This document shows positions 8,419 through 19,145 of a stretch of 64,000 nucleotides of DNA, piece after piece. The DNA is from Alkalimonas amylolytica. GTDB taxonomy: Bacteria > Pseudomonadota > Gammaproteobacteria > Enterobacterales > Alteromonadaceae. Positions within the stretch are counted from its first letter, which is position 1, and each line of letters starts with the position of its first letter. Location of the stretch: the NCBI RefSeq assembly GCF_900107845.1, contig NZ_FNRM01000001.1:289747-353746 (forward strand), in the 5' to 3' direction. The notes under the pieces are model-generated. The model saw only the letters and a program-made list of their open reading frames with translations. It did no database searches and had not been told where the DNA came from. The position numbers and the translations under genes were made by a program.

Positions 8419-9336
8419 TTAGGCGGTGGCTGTCGGCAAGTGAATACCGGCAATCATGCAGCGTGCAGAGCCACCAGCCGATTCAATGGTCGGTACCTGA
8501 ATAGACACCAAGCGGGCTGTGTGTTCGATGCGCTGTATTTGTTCGCCCGTTAAGGCATTACTCGCCGTTTCGGACATCACCAGCAAAGGGCCTTGGCTGC
8601 CTGTGAGCTCAATGGCATTGGCGCAAAAAGATTGGATCTGCTGAAAGGATAAATCAATCACCTCACGACCACTTTGCTGAAAATAGGCCAGCAGTTCCGC
8701 ACGCTCTGGCTCAGGCACCATCTGCAGGCAAATAAGGACAAACTGGCTTGCCACGCACATCATCACATTGGTGTGGTACACCGCCACCCCTTGCTGATCA
8801 AAGGCATTAAAAATCACCGGCGTCAGGTTAAGCTGCTGACACACCTTGCGCACCAGGGCCGGGCTGGTGCGTTTTGATACAGCGGCAAAAGCCAGGTGAT
8901 TGAGGTGATCAATCACCAGTGAGCCGGTCCCTTCCAGAAACAGCTGTTGCTGAACGTAGCTCGTGTAATCAACCACTTCCGCGACCTGATACTGCGCCTT
9001 TAGCAGCTCAATGATATCCGGCCGAACCTCAAGCCGGCGGTTTTCAGCAAACATAGGGTAAATCACTACCCGGCCATCGGCATGGGTGGAAAACCAGTTG
9101 TTTGGAAAGACCGAGTCCGGTGTTATCTGCTGTTCATCCTCAAATAAGTGCACCAGCACGCCATGGCGTTCGAGTTGGCGGACAGCAGCACTGACTTCCG
9201 CGTAAGCTTGCTGTTTGGCATCGCGGTTGCTATTGCTGGTTTGATAAGCATTGTCCCGCATGGTCTGAGGGTTTGAACAAAAATGATGGGGCCGTACCAT
9301 CACTACAGCAGCTGGGGCCTGCACAGAATTACGCAT
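8419..9336 (-). CDS. ctlX: CtlX-like amidinotransferase-fold hydrolase (arginine deiminase related)
   Basis: The 305-residue protein carries the pentein-fold signatures of the citrulline-utilisation hydrolase CtlX and related enzymes. These are VVMVRPHHF at the start, FPNNWFSTH (about 77-85), GTGSLV (about 132-137), catalytic His in HTNVMM (about 189-194) and catalytic Cys near the end (SARCMIAG). Related enzymes hydrolyse guanidino or ureido groups of arginine or citrulline derivatives in the cytosol. No other arginine or citrulline gene is adjacent, so the symbol rests on family resemblance. The gene is convergent with the lipoprotein operon and divergent from the FKBP gene. Confidence 0.82.
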   Translation of the reverse strand: MRNSVQAPAAVVMVRPHHFCSNPQTMRDNAYQTSNSNRDAKQQAYAEVSAAVRQLERHGVLVHLFEDEQQITPDSVFPNNWFSTHADGRVVIYPMFAENRRLEVRPDIIELLKAQYQVAEVVDYTSYVQQQLFLEGTGSLVIDHLNHLAFAAVSKRTSPALVRKVCQQLNLTPVIFNAFDQQGVAVYHTNVMMCVASQFVLICLQMVPEPERAELLAYFQQSGREVIDLSFQQIQSFCANAIELTGSQGPLLVMSETASNALTGEQIQRIEHTARLVSIQVPTIESAGGSARCMIAGIHLPTATA

Positions 9337-9559
9337 CAGGCATCACCTGCTTCGCTGAAAAAATCAATGACTGCATACCTTTCCTTTTCAATAAACCATA
9401 GTAAGCCCGGAAACTGCGCTATTGTATTCAGTTCAACTGCCAGACAAAATGGCAAAAATTACATTTTTTTGCAGCGCCTTGATCCTGTTTCAAATGACAC
9501 TGCCAACCGGCCCTGCTGTGCGATATACTGAAGCACCATCAGCGGAGTGAACCATAAAT

Positions 9560-10072
9560 ATGCTGCGGTCATGTATTTTATTTGCAGTCTTATTGCTGCT
9601 TGTGAGTCTGGTGCCCGCCAATGCCGACAACCGGATCCTGGACGAGCAGCGCGAGCGCAACAGACAGCATCATGAAGACATGCTGGCGCACCCCGAGGTG
9701 GAGGTGTTGCCTTCTGGTCTGGGTTTTCAGCAGATTACCGAAGGCAGTGGTGCCAGACCATCGGAGCTAAGTTCAGTGCAGGTGTATTACCGCGGCCGGC
9801 TGCTAAACGGCGATACCTTCGATGCGCAGCTACCACCGGATGAGCCCATAGAGTTTATCCTGCATCAGGTGATCCCTGGCTGGCAGGAAGGCTTAAAACG
9901 AATGCGTGAAGGCGGCACCGCCCGGCTGCATGTGCCGCCACAGCTGGCTTATGGCGACCAATCGATGCCTGGTATACCGCCTTTTAGCCTGCTGATTTTT
10001 GATATCGAGCTGGTACGGGTGATCGGCTTTCGTCGTGATGAGCCCGTTCAAAGCCACGGAGCTTACCAATGA
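9560..10072 (+). CDS. FKBP-type peptidyl-prolyl cis-trans isomerase, exported
   Basis: The 170-residue protein has a signal peptide (MLRSCILFAVLLLLVSLVPANA), a short charged linker, then one FKBP domain (about 60-150). The domain includes VQVYYRGRLLNGDTFD, VIPGWQEGLKRMREGG and LAYGDQ-x-MPGIPP, the usual active-site strand and loop residues. It would help fold proteins in the periplasm. It is shorter than the FkpA/Mip dimers, lacking the long N-terminal dimerisation helix. A GGAG lies some distance upstream of the start, so initiation may be modest. The stop overlaps the DUF3422 gene by 4 bp (ATGA), showing co-translation. Confidence 0.92.
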   Translation: MLRSCILFAVLLLLVSLVPANADNRILDEQRERNRQHHEDMLAHPEVEVLPSGLGFQQITEGSGARPSELSSVQVYYRGRLLNGDTFDAQLPPDEPIEFILHQVIPGWQEGLKRMREGGTARLHVPPQLAYGDQSMPGIPPFSLLIFDIELVRVIGFRRDEPVQSHGAYQ

Positions 10073-11352
10073 GCCGATTCCAACAACGCAATCACCCGCT
10101 GCGCGATCTGCTGGATCAGGAGTTGCGCCAGCGCACTTTCCCCGCCCTGCAGGCGCCTTGTCGGCTGTGTCAGTTTGTGCTGACGGTCAGCCCGAGCAGC
10201 CGCAGTGAAGAGTTTCAGCAAATGCAACAATTGGCGTTGCAGCAAGGGGCGCAACTAAAAGAAACCGACAATGATTTGAATTTGTCTTTGTACGGCACGA
10301 CTTTACGCTGGGAAAAACATGGCGAATTCTCCAGCTATACCTTTATCCAGCCAGGCAGTGGCACTGAGTTATTTGATGATCCACTGGATTTCCTACCCGC
10401 CAAAGACTGGCTGGAACCTTTCCCTGGTCAGGTATTCCGGGTGATCCAGCTGAGTGTGCTGGACAGCAAGAGCTGCACCAAAGAGCAGGACATTGCAACG
10501 ATGTTCAATCCGGATCATTGCATCAGCAGTTATCTGGCGGATCAAAAAGCCCGCATCTGGACCGATTTTCAAAAACATGCTGAAGGCGCTGGACGGATGC
10601 TGATGCAAGACCGCGGACTTAGTCCGGCTCAGCTCGGTCGTCTGGTGCAGCAATTGTTTGATCTGGGCAATTACCGCAAGCTCTCCTTGCTAGGCTGGCC
10701 GCTGGCCCGCAAAGCCATCGTTAAACTCGATACGCTGGAGAAACAACTGTCCTACATTACACAGCGCATTGAACAGGCCGAAGAGCACGACGAACCACTT
10801 TTGGCCGAAATGACCCGCATGGCAGCACAGACCGAACACCTGATTGCCGAGAACAGCTCACGGCTGCAAGCCAGTGCGGCCTACTACCAACTGGCGCTTG
10901 ATCGGATCAAAAGCCTGAATGAAACACCCATTGATGGCCTGCTGTCGCTGCAGGATTTTACCGAGCGCAGGCTAACGCCGGCTTACCGCACCAGCGAGTC
11001 GGTGCTGTTTCGTCAGCAAGGTCTCTCCAACCGCCTGGGGCGCTGCACTGAGCTGCTGCGTACCCGTATCAGTTTGAAACTGGAACAGCAAAACCAGCGC
11101 TTATTGGCGTCGATGGATCAGCGCGCCCGGCTGCAACTAAAACTGCAGCATATGGTGGAAGGCTTGTCGGTGGTCGCCATCAGCTATTACGCCATGCAGC
11201 TGTGTCAGCATGGTATTCGCGCTTTGCAGTATTGGTGGCCTGATCTCAATAAAGAGCTTTGGCACAGTCTCAGCCTGCCATTGGTAATAAGTTTTGTCGC
11301 GCTGTTGCTGTACAGTTTTCGCCGACGATTAAAGCGTGCCGAAGCGAACTAA
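10069..11352 (+). CDS. DUF3422 family membrane-anchored protein
   Basis: The 427-residue product begins with NHPLRDLLDQELRQRTFPALQAP, the typical opening of DUF3422 proteins, and has the family length. A coiled-coil-rich middle (about 220-370) leads to two membrane helices at the C-terminus (about 367-385 and 399-417), followed by a basic tail. The family function is unknown to me. Its members are common in proteobacteria. The 4-bp overlap with the FKBP gene suggests a shared transcript but not a shared role. The C-terminal position of the membrane helices means the bulk of the protein faces one side, probably the cytosol. Confidence 0.85.
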   Translation: MSRFQQRNHPLRDLLDQELRQRTFPALQAPCRLCQFVLTVSPSSRSEEFQQMQQLALQQGAQLKETDNDLNLSLYGTTLRWEKHGEFSSYTFIQPGSGTELFDDPLDFLPAKDWLEPFPGQVFRVIQLSVLDSKSCTKEQDIATMFNPDHCISSYLADQKARIWTDFQKHAEGAGRMLMQDRGLSPAQLGRLVQQLFDLGNYRKLSLLGWPLARKAIVKLDTLEKQLSYITQRIEQAEEHDEPLLAEMTRMAAQTEHLIAENSSRLQASAAYYQLALDRIKSLNETPIDGLLSLQDFTERRLTPAYRTSESVLFRQQGLSNRLGRCTELLRTRISLKLEQQNQRLLASMDQRARLQLKLQHMVEGLSVVAISYYAMQLCQHGIRALQYWWPDLNKELWHSLSLPLVISFVALLLYSFRRRLKRAEAN

Positions 11353-11411
11353 TTTCGCAGCCAGAGCGGCTATGCTACACTCTGGCGCATCTAAAGCAGG
11401 TGAGATTGTGC

Positions 11412-11915
11412 ATGTTTGAACAAGCGCCCAGGGCTGGTTTTGCCCGTCGTTTAGCCGCCATTATTTATGATGTACTGGTGCTGTGTGCGGTGATTATGGC
11501 CGCTGCTGGTATGGCCTTTGCGCTGGTGATTGGCCTGGAGCATACCGGCTTGCTGGATTTATCTGCTTATGAAGACACCGCCGCGTTTTTTGGTCAGGGC
11601 CTGCAGCGTTGGCTCTATTTGCTGTACTTATTGTCGGCCGGAGTTGGCTTTTATGCTTACTTCTGGCTACGGGCCGGCCAAACACTGGGCATGAAAGCCT
11701 GGCGCTTACTGCTACTGCAGCAAAATGGCCAGCAGCTGACGCCTGCGCAAGCCATACTTCGTGCCTTATTGGCTGTGGGTGGCCTAGGTAATTTCTGGCT
11801 GTTTCTGCGCTGGGGTAAAGGGTTGGCACTGCAGGATCAACTGACCAACACTCAGATGGTGCTGATCAGCAAAGAGCAAAGCAAGCAGTTGAATTTGTAC
11901 AAAACAGCGCGTTGA
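11412..11915 (+). CDS. RDD family membrane protein
   Basis: I start the gene at the ATG at 11412 (MFEQAPRAGFARRLAAIIYD), which is where RDD proteins begin; an open frame extends upstream but overlaps the DUF3422 end. The 167-residue protein has the RDD hallmark arginine and aspartate in the first helix (RRLAAIIYDVLVL), then GQTLGMKAWRL and ILRALLA in the later helices, with three to four membrane segments in all. The family is thought to take part in transport or membrane homeostasis, and no substrate can be assigned. RDD genes are often found convergent with lptG in marine gammaproteobacteria, as here. Confidence 0.85.
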   Translation: MFEQAPRAGFARRLAAIIYDVLVLCAVIMAAAGMAFALVIGLEHTGLLDLSAYEDTAAFFGQGLQRWLYLLYLLSAGVGFYAYFWLRAGQTLGMKAWRLLLLQQNGQQLTPAQAILRALLAVGGLGNFWLFLRWGKGLALQDQLTNTQMVLISKEQSKQLNLYKTAR

Positions 11916-11929
11916 CAGCGGTTGTTGGA

Positions 11930-11965
11930 TTGAGCCCCTGCTCTGCTGGCGGCTCAAACCTTTTT
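11930..11965 (+). terminator. Probable terminator of the RDD gene
   Basis: TTGAGCC (11930-11936) pairs with GGCTCAA (11951-11957), followed by ACC and TTTTT. The stem overlaps the lptG stop codon on the other strand. The loop of 14 bases and the interrupted T tract make it moderate. Confidence 0.45.
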
Positions 11966-13021
11966 ACGCATCAGATAAATCGCCAACACGATAAACAACA
12001 AACTCGGCAACACAGCGCCGAGCAGCGGCGGCATCTGGTACACCAGCGCCACCGGGCCAAAGACTTCGTTACTCATGTAAAAAGCAAAACCGGTCAGCAC
12101 CCCCATGATGCCCCTGGCTGCCATGGTCACGCTGCGCAGCGGCCCGAAGATAAAAGACAGCGCCATCAGCAGCATGGCGATAATGGTAATGGGCTGAGTT
12201 AACTTACGCCAGTACGCCAGCTCGTAGCGGCTGGTATCCTGCTGATTGGCGCGCAGGTAGTCGAGGTAATCGCTTAAGCCCCGTAACGACAGCATCTCGG
12301 GTTTGATGGTCACTACCCCCAGCTTATCCGGCGTTAAGGTCGAGCGCCAACGCTGCTCCTGCCATTGATGCCGCTCTATCCGATCCGGATGAAAATGCAA
12401 CCGGCTGACCTGACGAAGCACCCAGGCATCCTGCCTGAAACGCGCCGACTCGGCATAAATGATGGCTTCCAGTTTCAGCTCATCGCTAAACTCGTAAATC
12501 GCCACCCCGGCCAGATCGCCACTGTCTTTCACCTCTTTGATGTTGACAAAATCATCGCCATCTTTGGCCCAAATGCCCTGCTGCACCGCAAAGAGGTTGC
12601 CGCCAGAGATCGCTTTAATCCGCAGCTCTCTGGCCGCACGATCGGTCGCAGGTGCCCCCCACTCGGCAACCGCCATCACCACCAGCATCATCAGTACCGC
12701 TGTTTTCATCACCGCATTGATGATATTCAGTCGGGATAAACCCGCCGCCTGCATCACCACCAGTTCGCTGTTGCTGGCCAACAACCCCAAACCGACCAAA
12801 CCGCCGATCAGAGCCGCCATCGGAAAAAACATGACCAGATCGCCCGGCATGCTGTACAAGCTAAACAGCACCGCATGCAGGGTATCGTAATTGCCCCGGC
12901 CAATGGCGCGCAGCTGATCCAAAAAGCGGAATAAACCGGACAGGATCATCAAAACCACCAGCGTCAGAGCGGTGGTGGCCAGAATGGTTTTACCCAGGTA
13001 AATATCCAGGATGCGGATCAT
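11954..13021 (-). CDS. lptG: LPS export ABC transporter permease LptG
   Basis: The protein starts at ATG 13021 (MIRILDIYLGKTILATT), which overlaps the lptF stop by 4 bp; the open frame extends further up but inside lptF. It has 355 residues, the usual length. Three N-terminal membrane helices, a periplasmic beta-jellyroll domain (about 125-270), then three more helices match LptG. The coupling-helix region includes ASNSELVVMQAAGLS, which contacts the LptB ATPase. With LptF and LptB it extracts lipopolysaccharide from the inner membrane and passes it to LptC and LptA. The lptF-lptG pair divergent from pepA is the standard gammaproteobacterial arrangement. Confidence 0.96.
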   Translation of the reverse strand: MIRILDIYLGKTILATTALTLVVLMILSGLFRFLDQLRAIGRGNYDTLHAVLFSLYSMPGDLVMFFPMAALIGGLVGLGLLASNSELVVMQAAGLSRLNIINAVMKTAVLMMLVVMAVAEWGAPATDRAARELRIKAISGGNLFAVQQGIWAKDGDDFVNIKEVKDSGDLAGVAIYEFSDELKLEAIIYAESARFRQDAWVLRQVSRLHFHPDRIERHQWQEQRWRSTLTPDKLGVVTIKPEMLSLRGLSDYLDYLRANQQDTSRYELAYWRKLTQPITIIAMLLMALSFIFGPLRSVTMAARGIMGVLTGFAFYMSNEVFGPVALVYQMPPLLGAVLPSLLFIVLAIYLMRKKV

Positions 13022-14127
13022 GCGGTCGCCTCCCGCAGTCGACGCTGCCAGCGTCGCACCCAAGGGTGTTGCTGTGCCATTAAGGCCAGCCCCATCACCA
13101 AAGCACTCAGGTGGATCCACCACATGCCAAGCCAACCCGGCAACTGACCATTTTCCAACGCCGAGCGGGTGACAATCAGCAGCATGTAATACCCCAGATA
13201 GAGCCCAAGGGCAGGCAGTAACTTACCAAATTTACCCTGGCGCGGGTTCACCCGACTAAGCGGCACCGCAATCAGCGCCAGCAGCACAATCGATACGGGA
13301 ATAGCAATCCGCCAATGCCACTCGGCCATGGCTTCAGGATCGTCCAGTTGTTGCAACAATTGCGGGGTGGTCAGGCTACTGAGTTTTCGACGACGATGTT
13401 CAACTTCCTGCTCACGGATTTGCAGCTGGTAACGGCCAAATTCGATCACTTCAAAGGGCGGTGACTGCAGTTGGCCAGCATAACGACGGCCTTGCTCCAG
13501 CACCAGCATCTGGGCGCCGCTGGCGTCTTCCTGCACAGCGCCACTTTGCGCATAAACAATGGAATGATACGGTTTACCGTCACGAATTTCGCTTTGCGCC
13601 ACAAAAACGCGCGATAATTCACCGCTGCCGCGGGCAATATCATGCACAAACAGCACGGCGCGCTCATTGGAGGTTTGTTGAAAACGCCCTGGCACCAGCG
13701 AGTAGAGCCCAACATCGCTTTCCACCCGTTCCAGCACTTCGTATTCCCGCTCCATCGACCAGGGACTCAGCGCCATGCTGACCCAGGCCGCAGCAACAGC
13801 CAGCAGCAGCGACCAGCTTAATACAAAAACGCCGATGCGCCGCTCACTCAGACCGGTAGCATGCAATACCGTCATCTCGCTGTCGGCATAAATCCGGCCC
13901 AACGCAATGAAAATACCCAGAAAGGCACTGAGTGGCAGAATAATCAGCGCCAATTGTGGTAGCTTCAGCCCAACCATCGTGAATACCAGCTGCGCCGGCA
14001 AATCGCCTTCGGAAGCATCGGCCAGAATACGCACAAAGCGCTGACTCATGATGATGGTCATCAGGATCAGAAAGACAGCCAGCTGCGACTTGGCCACTTC
14101 TCCAATCAGATAACGGAAAATAATCAA
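13018..14127 (-). CDS. lptF: LPS export ABC transporter permease LptF
   Basis: I choose a TTG start at 14127, which gives MIIFRYLIGEV, the conserved LptF opening. An AGGGGG ribosome site stands 6-7 bases upstream, and the length is 369 residues, right for the family. The only ATG upstream in frame (14235) would add 36 residues unlike LptF and would invade the pepA control region. Six membrane helices flank a periplasmic jellyroll domain (about 130-265), and DSEMTVLHATGLS forms the coupling region for LptB. It partners LptG, overlapping by ATGA, in LPS export. Confidence 0.94.
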   Translation of the reverse strand: MIIFRYLIGEVAKSQLAVFLILMTIIMSQRFVRILADASEGDLPAQLVFTMVGLKLPQLALIILPLSAFLGIFIALGRIYADSEMTVLHATGLSERRIGVFVLSWSLLLAVAAAWVSMALSPWSMEREYEVLERVESDVGLYSLVPGRFQQTSNERAVLFVHDIARGSGELSRVFVAQSEIRDGKPYHSIVYAQSGAVQEDASGAQMLVLEQGRRYAGQLQSPPFEVIEFGRYQLQIREQEVEHRRRKLSSLTTPQLLQQLDDPEAMAEWHWRIAIPVSIVLLALIAVPLSRVNPRQGKFGKLLPALGLYLGYYMLLIVTRSALENGQLPGWLGMWWIHLSALVMGLALMAQQHPWVRRWQRRLREATA

Positions 14128-14306
14128 AAAATGCCCCCTGAAAACCGGTCTTTTTGCTGAAACCTCGGCCGTTTTTGAGTAAACTTGGTGTTTATCACAA
14201 TTATTATCGACGAAAGCGCCGCAAAATCCGAGCATTTTCTTACCCAGTCTGCATTTTTCATGGCTGCGGTTGCTTCGAGTCGGTCCAGTTAGAACCAGGA
14301 GTCAAC

Positions 14307-15812
14307 ATGGAGTTCAGTGTAAAGAGTGGCAGTCCGGAAAAACAACGTAGCGCCTGCATCGTGGTCGGCGTCTATGAGCCACGCCGTTTGTCCGCTGTTG
14401 CCGAGCAGCTGGATAAAATCAGTGAAGGCTATATCAGCAACCTGCTGCGCCGAGGCGATCTGGAAGGCAAGCCCGGCCAGATGCTGTTACTGCATCATGT
14501 ACCCAATGTGCTGAGCGAGCGGGTTCTGCTGGTTGGCTGTGGTAAAGAGCGTGAGCTGGACGAGCGCCAATACAAGCAAATCATTGCCAAAACCATCAGC
14601 ACCCTAAACGAAACCGGCTCGATGGAAGCGGTGTGCTTTTTATCCGAACTGCATGTCAAAGGTCGTGATATCTACTGGAAAGTGCGCCATGCGGTGGAAA
14701 GCGCCCAGGACTCGCTCTACGTGTTTGATCAGCTAAAAAGCAAAAAAGACGAAACCCGCCGGCCGCTGCGCAAAATTGTGTTCAATGTGCCAACCCGACG
14801 CGATCTGGCATTGGGCGAAAGGGCGGTTGAACACGGCCTGGCGGTTGCTTCAGGTGCCAAGCTGTGCAAAGACGTAGGTAATATGCCGCCCAATATTTGC
14901 ACCCCGGCCTATCTGGCCGAGCAAAGTGTGCAACTGGCCAGCCAGCACAGCAAATTGCAAGTTGAGGTGTTAGGCCCAGACGAACTGTCGGAGCTGGGCA
15001 TGAATGCCTATCTGGCTGTGGGCAAAGGCTCGGTCAATGAGCCGCGGATGACGGTGATGCGTTATCAGGGCGGTGCCGATAATGCCGCTCCTATCGTGCT
15101 GGTCGGTAAAGGCCTGACCTTTGACTCCGGCGGCATCAGCATCAAGCCAAGCGATGGCATGGATGAAATGAAATACGACATGGGCGGCGCTGCGGCGGTG
15201 CTCGGCGCGATGAAAGCACTGTGTGAACTGGAGCTGCCACTGAACGTAATCGGCGTGTTAGCCGCCGCCGAAAACATGCCAGATGCCAACGCCTATCGTC
15301 CCGGCGATATTCTGACCACCATGTCGGGTCAAACGGTCGAAGTACTGAATACCGATGCCGAAGGCCGTCTGGTGCTGTGCGATGCCCTGACCTATGTCGA
15401 GCGCTTTGACCCGGATGTGGTGATTGACGTGGCGACCTTAACCGGTGCCTGCATCATCGCCCTTGGCAAACACGCCACCGGCTTACTGAGCAATCACAAC
15501 CCACTGGCGCACGATTTGCTAAATGCCTCAGACAGCAGTGGTGATCGCGCCTGGCGTCTGCCGCTGTGGGATGATTATCAGGAGCAACTGGAGAGCCCCT
15601 TTGCTGATTTTAGCAACCTGGGCGGACGTGCTGCTGGTACCATTACTGCCGCCTGCTTCCTGTCGCGCTTTACCCGTAAATTCCATTGGGCGCACCTGGA
15701 TGTTGCCGGCACCGCCTGGCGCAGTGGTGGTAAAGACAAAGGCTCTACCGGCCGGCCGGTCCCCATGCTCACCCAGTACCTGCTGCACCGCTGCGGTCAG
15801 GATCAGGACTAG
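14307..15812 (+). CDS. pepA: Leucyl aminopeptidase (M17), PepA
   Basis: The ATG at 14307, preceded by CCAGGAGT, gives a 501-residue protein starting MEFSVKSGS. An open frame runs 51 codons upstream without family similarity. The M17 catalytic domain holds the metal ligands in [21 protein letters not shown] (Lys, Asp), further Asp ligands in YDMGG, and the signature NTDAEGRL. The cytosolic hexameric enzyme removes N-terminal amino acids. In E. coli PepA also binds DNA in site-specific recombination and carAB control; whether that holds here cannot be seen. The gene is followed directly by holC and valS. Confidence 0.97.
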   Translation: MEFSVKSGSPEKQRSACIVVGVYEPRRLSAVAEQLDKISEGYISNLLRRGDLEGKPGQMLLLHHVPNVLSERVLLVGCGKERELDERQYKQIIAKTISTLNETGSMEAVCFLSELHVKGRDIYWKVRHAVESAQDSLYVFDQLKSKKDETRRPLRKIVFNVPTRRDLALGERAVEHGLAVASGAKLCKDVGNMPPNICTPAYLAEQSVQLASQHSKLQVEVLGPDELSELGMNAYLAVGKGSVNEPRMTVMRYQGGADNAAPIVLVGKGLTFDSGGISIKPSDGMDEMKYDMGGAAAVLGAMKALCELELPLNVIGVLAAAENMPDANAYRPGDILTTMSGQTVEVLNTDAEGRLVLCDALTYVERFDPDVVIDVATLTGACIIALGKHATGLLSNHNPLAHDLLNASDSSGDRAWRLPLWDDYQEQLESPFADFSNLGGRAAGTITAACFLSRFTRKFHWAHLDVAGTAWRSGGKDKGSTGRPVPMLTQYLLHRCGQDQD

Positions 15813-16253
15813 ATGCAGGTCCGCTTTTACCAGCTGGCGGAGGATGCCAAATCGCCGCAGCCGGATATTCCGGCGCACTGGCAACTGGCTTGCCAGCTGT
15901 GCGCTGAGGCCTACCGTCAGCAACAACGTGTTTTTATCCTGACCGCCAACGAGCAGGATGCACTTACCCTGGATGAGTGGCTGTGGCAATTTGAACCCGA
16001 GCGCTTTATTCCACATAACCTGCCGGGCGAAGGCCCGGCCCGCGGCGCACCAGTTGAAATCAGCTGGCAGCCGCCACGTCAGCAACGGCAGTTGCTGATT
16101 AATTTAAGCCGCGATGTGCCGGATTTTGCCCGGCGTTTCGCGCAGATAATTGAATTTGTTCCGGCCGACGAGCAGTTAAAAGCCGAGGCCAGAACCCGCT
16201 ATAAACACTATCGTCAGCTTGGCATCACCCCAGAGATGATGTCCACCCGCTGA
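15813..16253 (+). CDS. holC: DNA polymerase III chi subunit HolC
   Basis: The ATG follows the pepA stop with no gap (TAG ATG), so translation is probably coupled. The 146-residue protein has the HolC pattern: MQVRFYQL at the start, ACQLCAEAYRQQQRVFILTAN, LDEWLWQFEPERFIPHNL and ARGAPVEI. Chi links the clamp loader (through psi, HolD) to single-stranded DNA-binding protein during replication. The pepA-holC-valS order is conserved in E. coli and many relatives. Confidence 0.95.
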   Translation: MQVRFYQLAEDAKSPQPDIPAHWQLACQLCAEAYRQQQRVFILTANEQDALTLDEWLWQFEPERFIPHNLPGEGPARGAPVEISWQPPRQQRQLLINLSRDVPDFARRFAQIIEFVPADEQLKAEARTRYKHYRQLGITPEMMSTR

Positions 16254-16268
16254 TTTGCAGGTAACCCG

Positions 16269-19124
16269 ATGGAAAAAACCTTTAACCCGAGTCAAATTGA
16301 GCAGGCCATGTACCAGGCCTGGGAAAGCAAAGGCTACTTCAAAGCTGGCAGCGATGACAGCCAGGATAACTACTGCATCATGATCCCACCGCCGAATGTC
16401 ACCGGCAGTCTGCATATGGGCCATGCTTTTCAGCACACCATTATGGATGCACTGATCCGCTATCAACGCATGCAGGGCAAAAATACCCTGTGGCAGGTCG
16501 GCACCGATCATGCCGGTATCGCCACCCAGATGGTGGTGGAGCGCAAACTGGCCGCTGAAAGCCAGCCCGATCGTCATGCACTGGGCCGTGATGCCTTTAT
16601 TGAAAAAATCTGGCAATGGAAAGCCGAGTCCGGTGGCACCATCAGCGATCAGATGCGCCGGCTTGGCAACTCGGTCGACTGGCAGCGCGAGCGCTTTACC
16701 ATGGATGAAGGCCTGTCCAATGCGGTGCAGGAAGTCTTTGTCCGGCTGTATCAGGACGATCTGATTTACCGCGGCAAACGCCTGGTGAACTGGGATCCGA
16801 AGCTGCACACCGCTATTTCCGATCTGGAAGTGGAAAACAAAGATCAAAACGGTCATTTCTGGCATCTGCGCTACCCGCTGGCCGATGGCGCTGTTACGGC
16901 CGATGGTAAAGATTACCTGGTGGTCGCCACCACCCGGCCGGAAACCATGCTGGGCGATACCGCCGTGGCCGTAAATGCTGAAGATCCGCGCTATCAGGCC
17001 TTAATTGGCAAAGAAGTGCTACTGCCGCTGGTCAATCGCCGCATTCCGATCATTGCCGACGACCACGCCGATATGGAAAAAGGCAGTGGCTGCGTCAAAA
17101 TCACCCCAGCGCACGATTTCAACGATTACGAGGTGGGTAAACGCCATCAGCTGCCGATGATCAATGTGCTGAGCACGCATGCCGCTATTCTGACCGAGGG
17201 CGAATGCTTCCACAGCAATGGCGAAGCCAACAGCGACCTTAGTGCCGCCATTCCGGCCGAGTTTCAGGGGCTGGATCGCTTTGTCGCCCGTAAAGCCATT
17301 GTTGCGGCCTTTGACGCGGCCGGCTTGCTGGAGAAAGTTGAAGCCATTACCAATACCCTGCCTTATGGCGATCGCAGTGGCGTGGTGATTGAGCCCCTGC
17401 TGACCGATCAGTGGTATGTCCGCACGGCGCCTTTGGCCAAAACCGCCATCGAAGCCGTAGAAAACGGCGACATCCAGTTTGTGCCCAAGCAGTACGAAAA
17501 CATGTACTACAGCTGGATGCGCGATATTCAGGACTGGTGTATTTCCCGTCAGCTGTGGTGGGGCCATCGCATTCCGGCCTGGTACGACGACAGCGGCAAG
17601 GTCTATGTTGGCCGCAACGAGCAGGAAGTACGCAGCCAGCATGGCCTGGACGACAGCGTCAGCCTGCGCCAGGACGACGACGTGCTCGATACCTGGTTCA
17701 GTTCCGGCCTGTGGACTTTCTCCACCCTGGGCTGGCCGGAGCAAACGCCGGAGCTGGCGCGCTTTCACCCGACCAATGTGCTGGTCACCGGCTTTGACAT
17801 CATCTTCTTCTGGGTAGCCCGGATGATTATGATGACAATGCATCTGATTAAAGATGCCGATGGCAAGCCGCAGGTGCCTTTTAAAACCGTGTACGTCACC
17901 GGCCTGATCCGTGATGAGAACGGCGATAAGATGTCCAAGTCCAAAGGCAATGTCATCGATCCGCTGGACTTAATCGATGGCATTGATCTGGAAGCCCTGC
18001 TGGCCAAGCGCACCAGCAACCTGATGCAGCCCAAGCTGGCCGAGAAAATCGCCAAGCAAACCAAAACCCAGTTCCCGGAAGGGATCCAGGCCTGCGGCAC
18101 CGATGCGCTGCGCTTTACCCTGGCAGCTTTGGCCTCGACCGGCCGCGACATCAACTGGGATATGAAACGCCTGGAAGGCTACCGCAATTTTTGCAACAAG
18201 CTGTGGAATGCCAGCCGCTATGTGCTGATGAACACCGAAGATCAGGATTGTGGCCAGCAAGGCGGCGCCATGACGTTGTCACTGGCGGATGAATGGATCC
18301 TGACCCAGTACCAGCACACAGTGAAAGCCGTGCGCCAGGCGATGGACCATTACCGCTTTGACTTGGCCGCCCACACCCTGTACGAGTTTACCTGGAACCA
18401 GTTCTGCGACTGGTACCTGGAGCTGACCAAGCCGGTGCTGCAGCAAGGCGACGAAGCCGCCCAACGCGGTACCCGCCGCACTCTGGTCACGGTGCTGGAA
18501 AGCTTGCTGCGCCTAATGCACCCCATTATGCCCTTTATGACCGAAACTATCTGGCAGCAAGTGGCTCCACTGGCGGGCGTGCACGGCGACAGCATTATGC
18601 TACAGCCTTACCCCGAGTATCAGGCTGATGAAGTCAACGAGACGGCGCTGCAGGATTTAGAGTGGTTAAAACAGGTGATCCTGGCAGTACGCACCATCCG
18701 CGGCGAGATGAACATTTCCCCGGGCAAGCCGTTGTCGATTTTGCTGCGACAGCTTAGCAGCGACGAGCTGCGCCGGCTGGAGCAAAACCGCAACTTCCTG
18801 CAGGTGATGGCCAAGCTCGACAGCATTACTGTGCTTAGCAGCACCGATACCGCGCCGGCCTGTGCCGCGCAGCAAGTCGGCGCCATGGACGTGTTAATCC
18901 CGATGGCTGGTCTCATCGACAAAGACGCCGAACTGGCCCGCCTTGGCAAGCTGCTGGAAAAAGCCAAACAGGAACTGGCCCGGGTGGATGGCAAACTTGG
19001 CAATGAAAAGTTTGTCAGCAATGCGCCGGAAGCCGTACTGGAAAAAGAAAAAGCCAAACAGGCCGAGCTCAAACTCAGCCTTGGTAAGCTGGAAGCACAG
19101 GTCGAGGAAATCGCTGCGCTATAA
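16269..19124 (+). CDS. valS: Valyl-tRNA synthetase
   Basis: The 951-residue class I synthetase has the HIGH-type signature [14 protein letters not shown] near residue 38 and KMSKSKGN near 557. Between them lies the large editing (CP1) insertion with the [10 protein letters not shown] motif, which hydrolyses mischarged Thr-tRNA. An anticodon-binding helical domain follows, and the C-terminal 70 residues form a coiled coil ([16 protein letters not shown]) that grips the tRNA. It charges tRNA-Val in the cytosol. The gene begins 15 bp after holC and ends at a strong terminator, closing the pepA-holC-valS operon. Confidence 0.98.
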   Translation: MEKTFNPSQIEQAMYQAWESKGYFKAGSDDSQDNYCIMIPPPNVTGSLHMGHAFQHTIMDALIRYQRMQGKNTLWQVGTDHAGIATQMVVERKLAAESQPDRHALGRDAFIEKIWQWKAESGGTISDQMRRLGNSVDWQRERFTMDEGLSNAVQEVFVRLYQDDLIYRGKRLVNWDPKLHTAISDLEVENKDQNGHFWHLRYPLADGAVTADGKDYLVVATTRPETMLGDTAVAVNAEDPRYQALIGKEVLLPLVNRRIPIIADDHADMEKGSGCVKITPAHDFNDYEVGKRHQLPMINVLSTHAAILTEGECFHSNGEANSDLSAAIPAEFQGLDRFVARKAIVAAFDAAGLLEKVEAITNTLPYGDRSGVVIEPLLTDQWYVRTAPLAKTAIEAVENGDIQFVPKQYENMYYSWMRDIQDWCISRQLWWGHRIPAWYDDSGKVYVGRNEQEVRSQHGLDDSVSLRQDDDVLDTWFSSGLWTFSTLGWPEQTPELARFHPTNVLVTGFDIIFFWVARMIMMTMHLIKDADGKPQVPFKTVYVTGLIRDENGDKMSKSKGNVIDPLDLIDGIDLEALLAKRTSNLMQPKLAEKIAKQTKTQFPEGIQACGTDALRFTLAALASTGRDINWDMKRLEGYRNFCNKLWNASRYVLMNTEDQDCGQQGGAMTLSLADEWILTQYQHTVKAVRQAMDHYRFDLAAHTLYEFTWNQFCDWYLELTKPVLQQGDEAAQRGTRRTLVTVLESLLRLMHPIMPFMTETIWQQVAPLAGVHGDSIMLQPYPEYQADEVNETALQDLEWLKQVILAVRTIRGEMNISPGKPLSILLRQLSSDELRRLEQNRNFLQVMAKLDSITVLSSTDTAPACAAQQVGAMDVLIPMAGLIDKDAELARLGKLLEKAKQELARVDGKLGNEKFVSNAPEAVLEKEKAKQAELKLSLGKLEAQVEEIAAL

Positions 19125-19145
19125 AGCTGGTTTCCTCCAACAGAC

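Noticed and set aside
17019-17843. A 274-residue minus-strand frame inside valS
   Set aside because: It mirrors GC-rich synthetase codons; there are no motifs and the plus-strand gene is certain.
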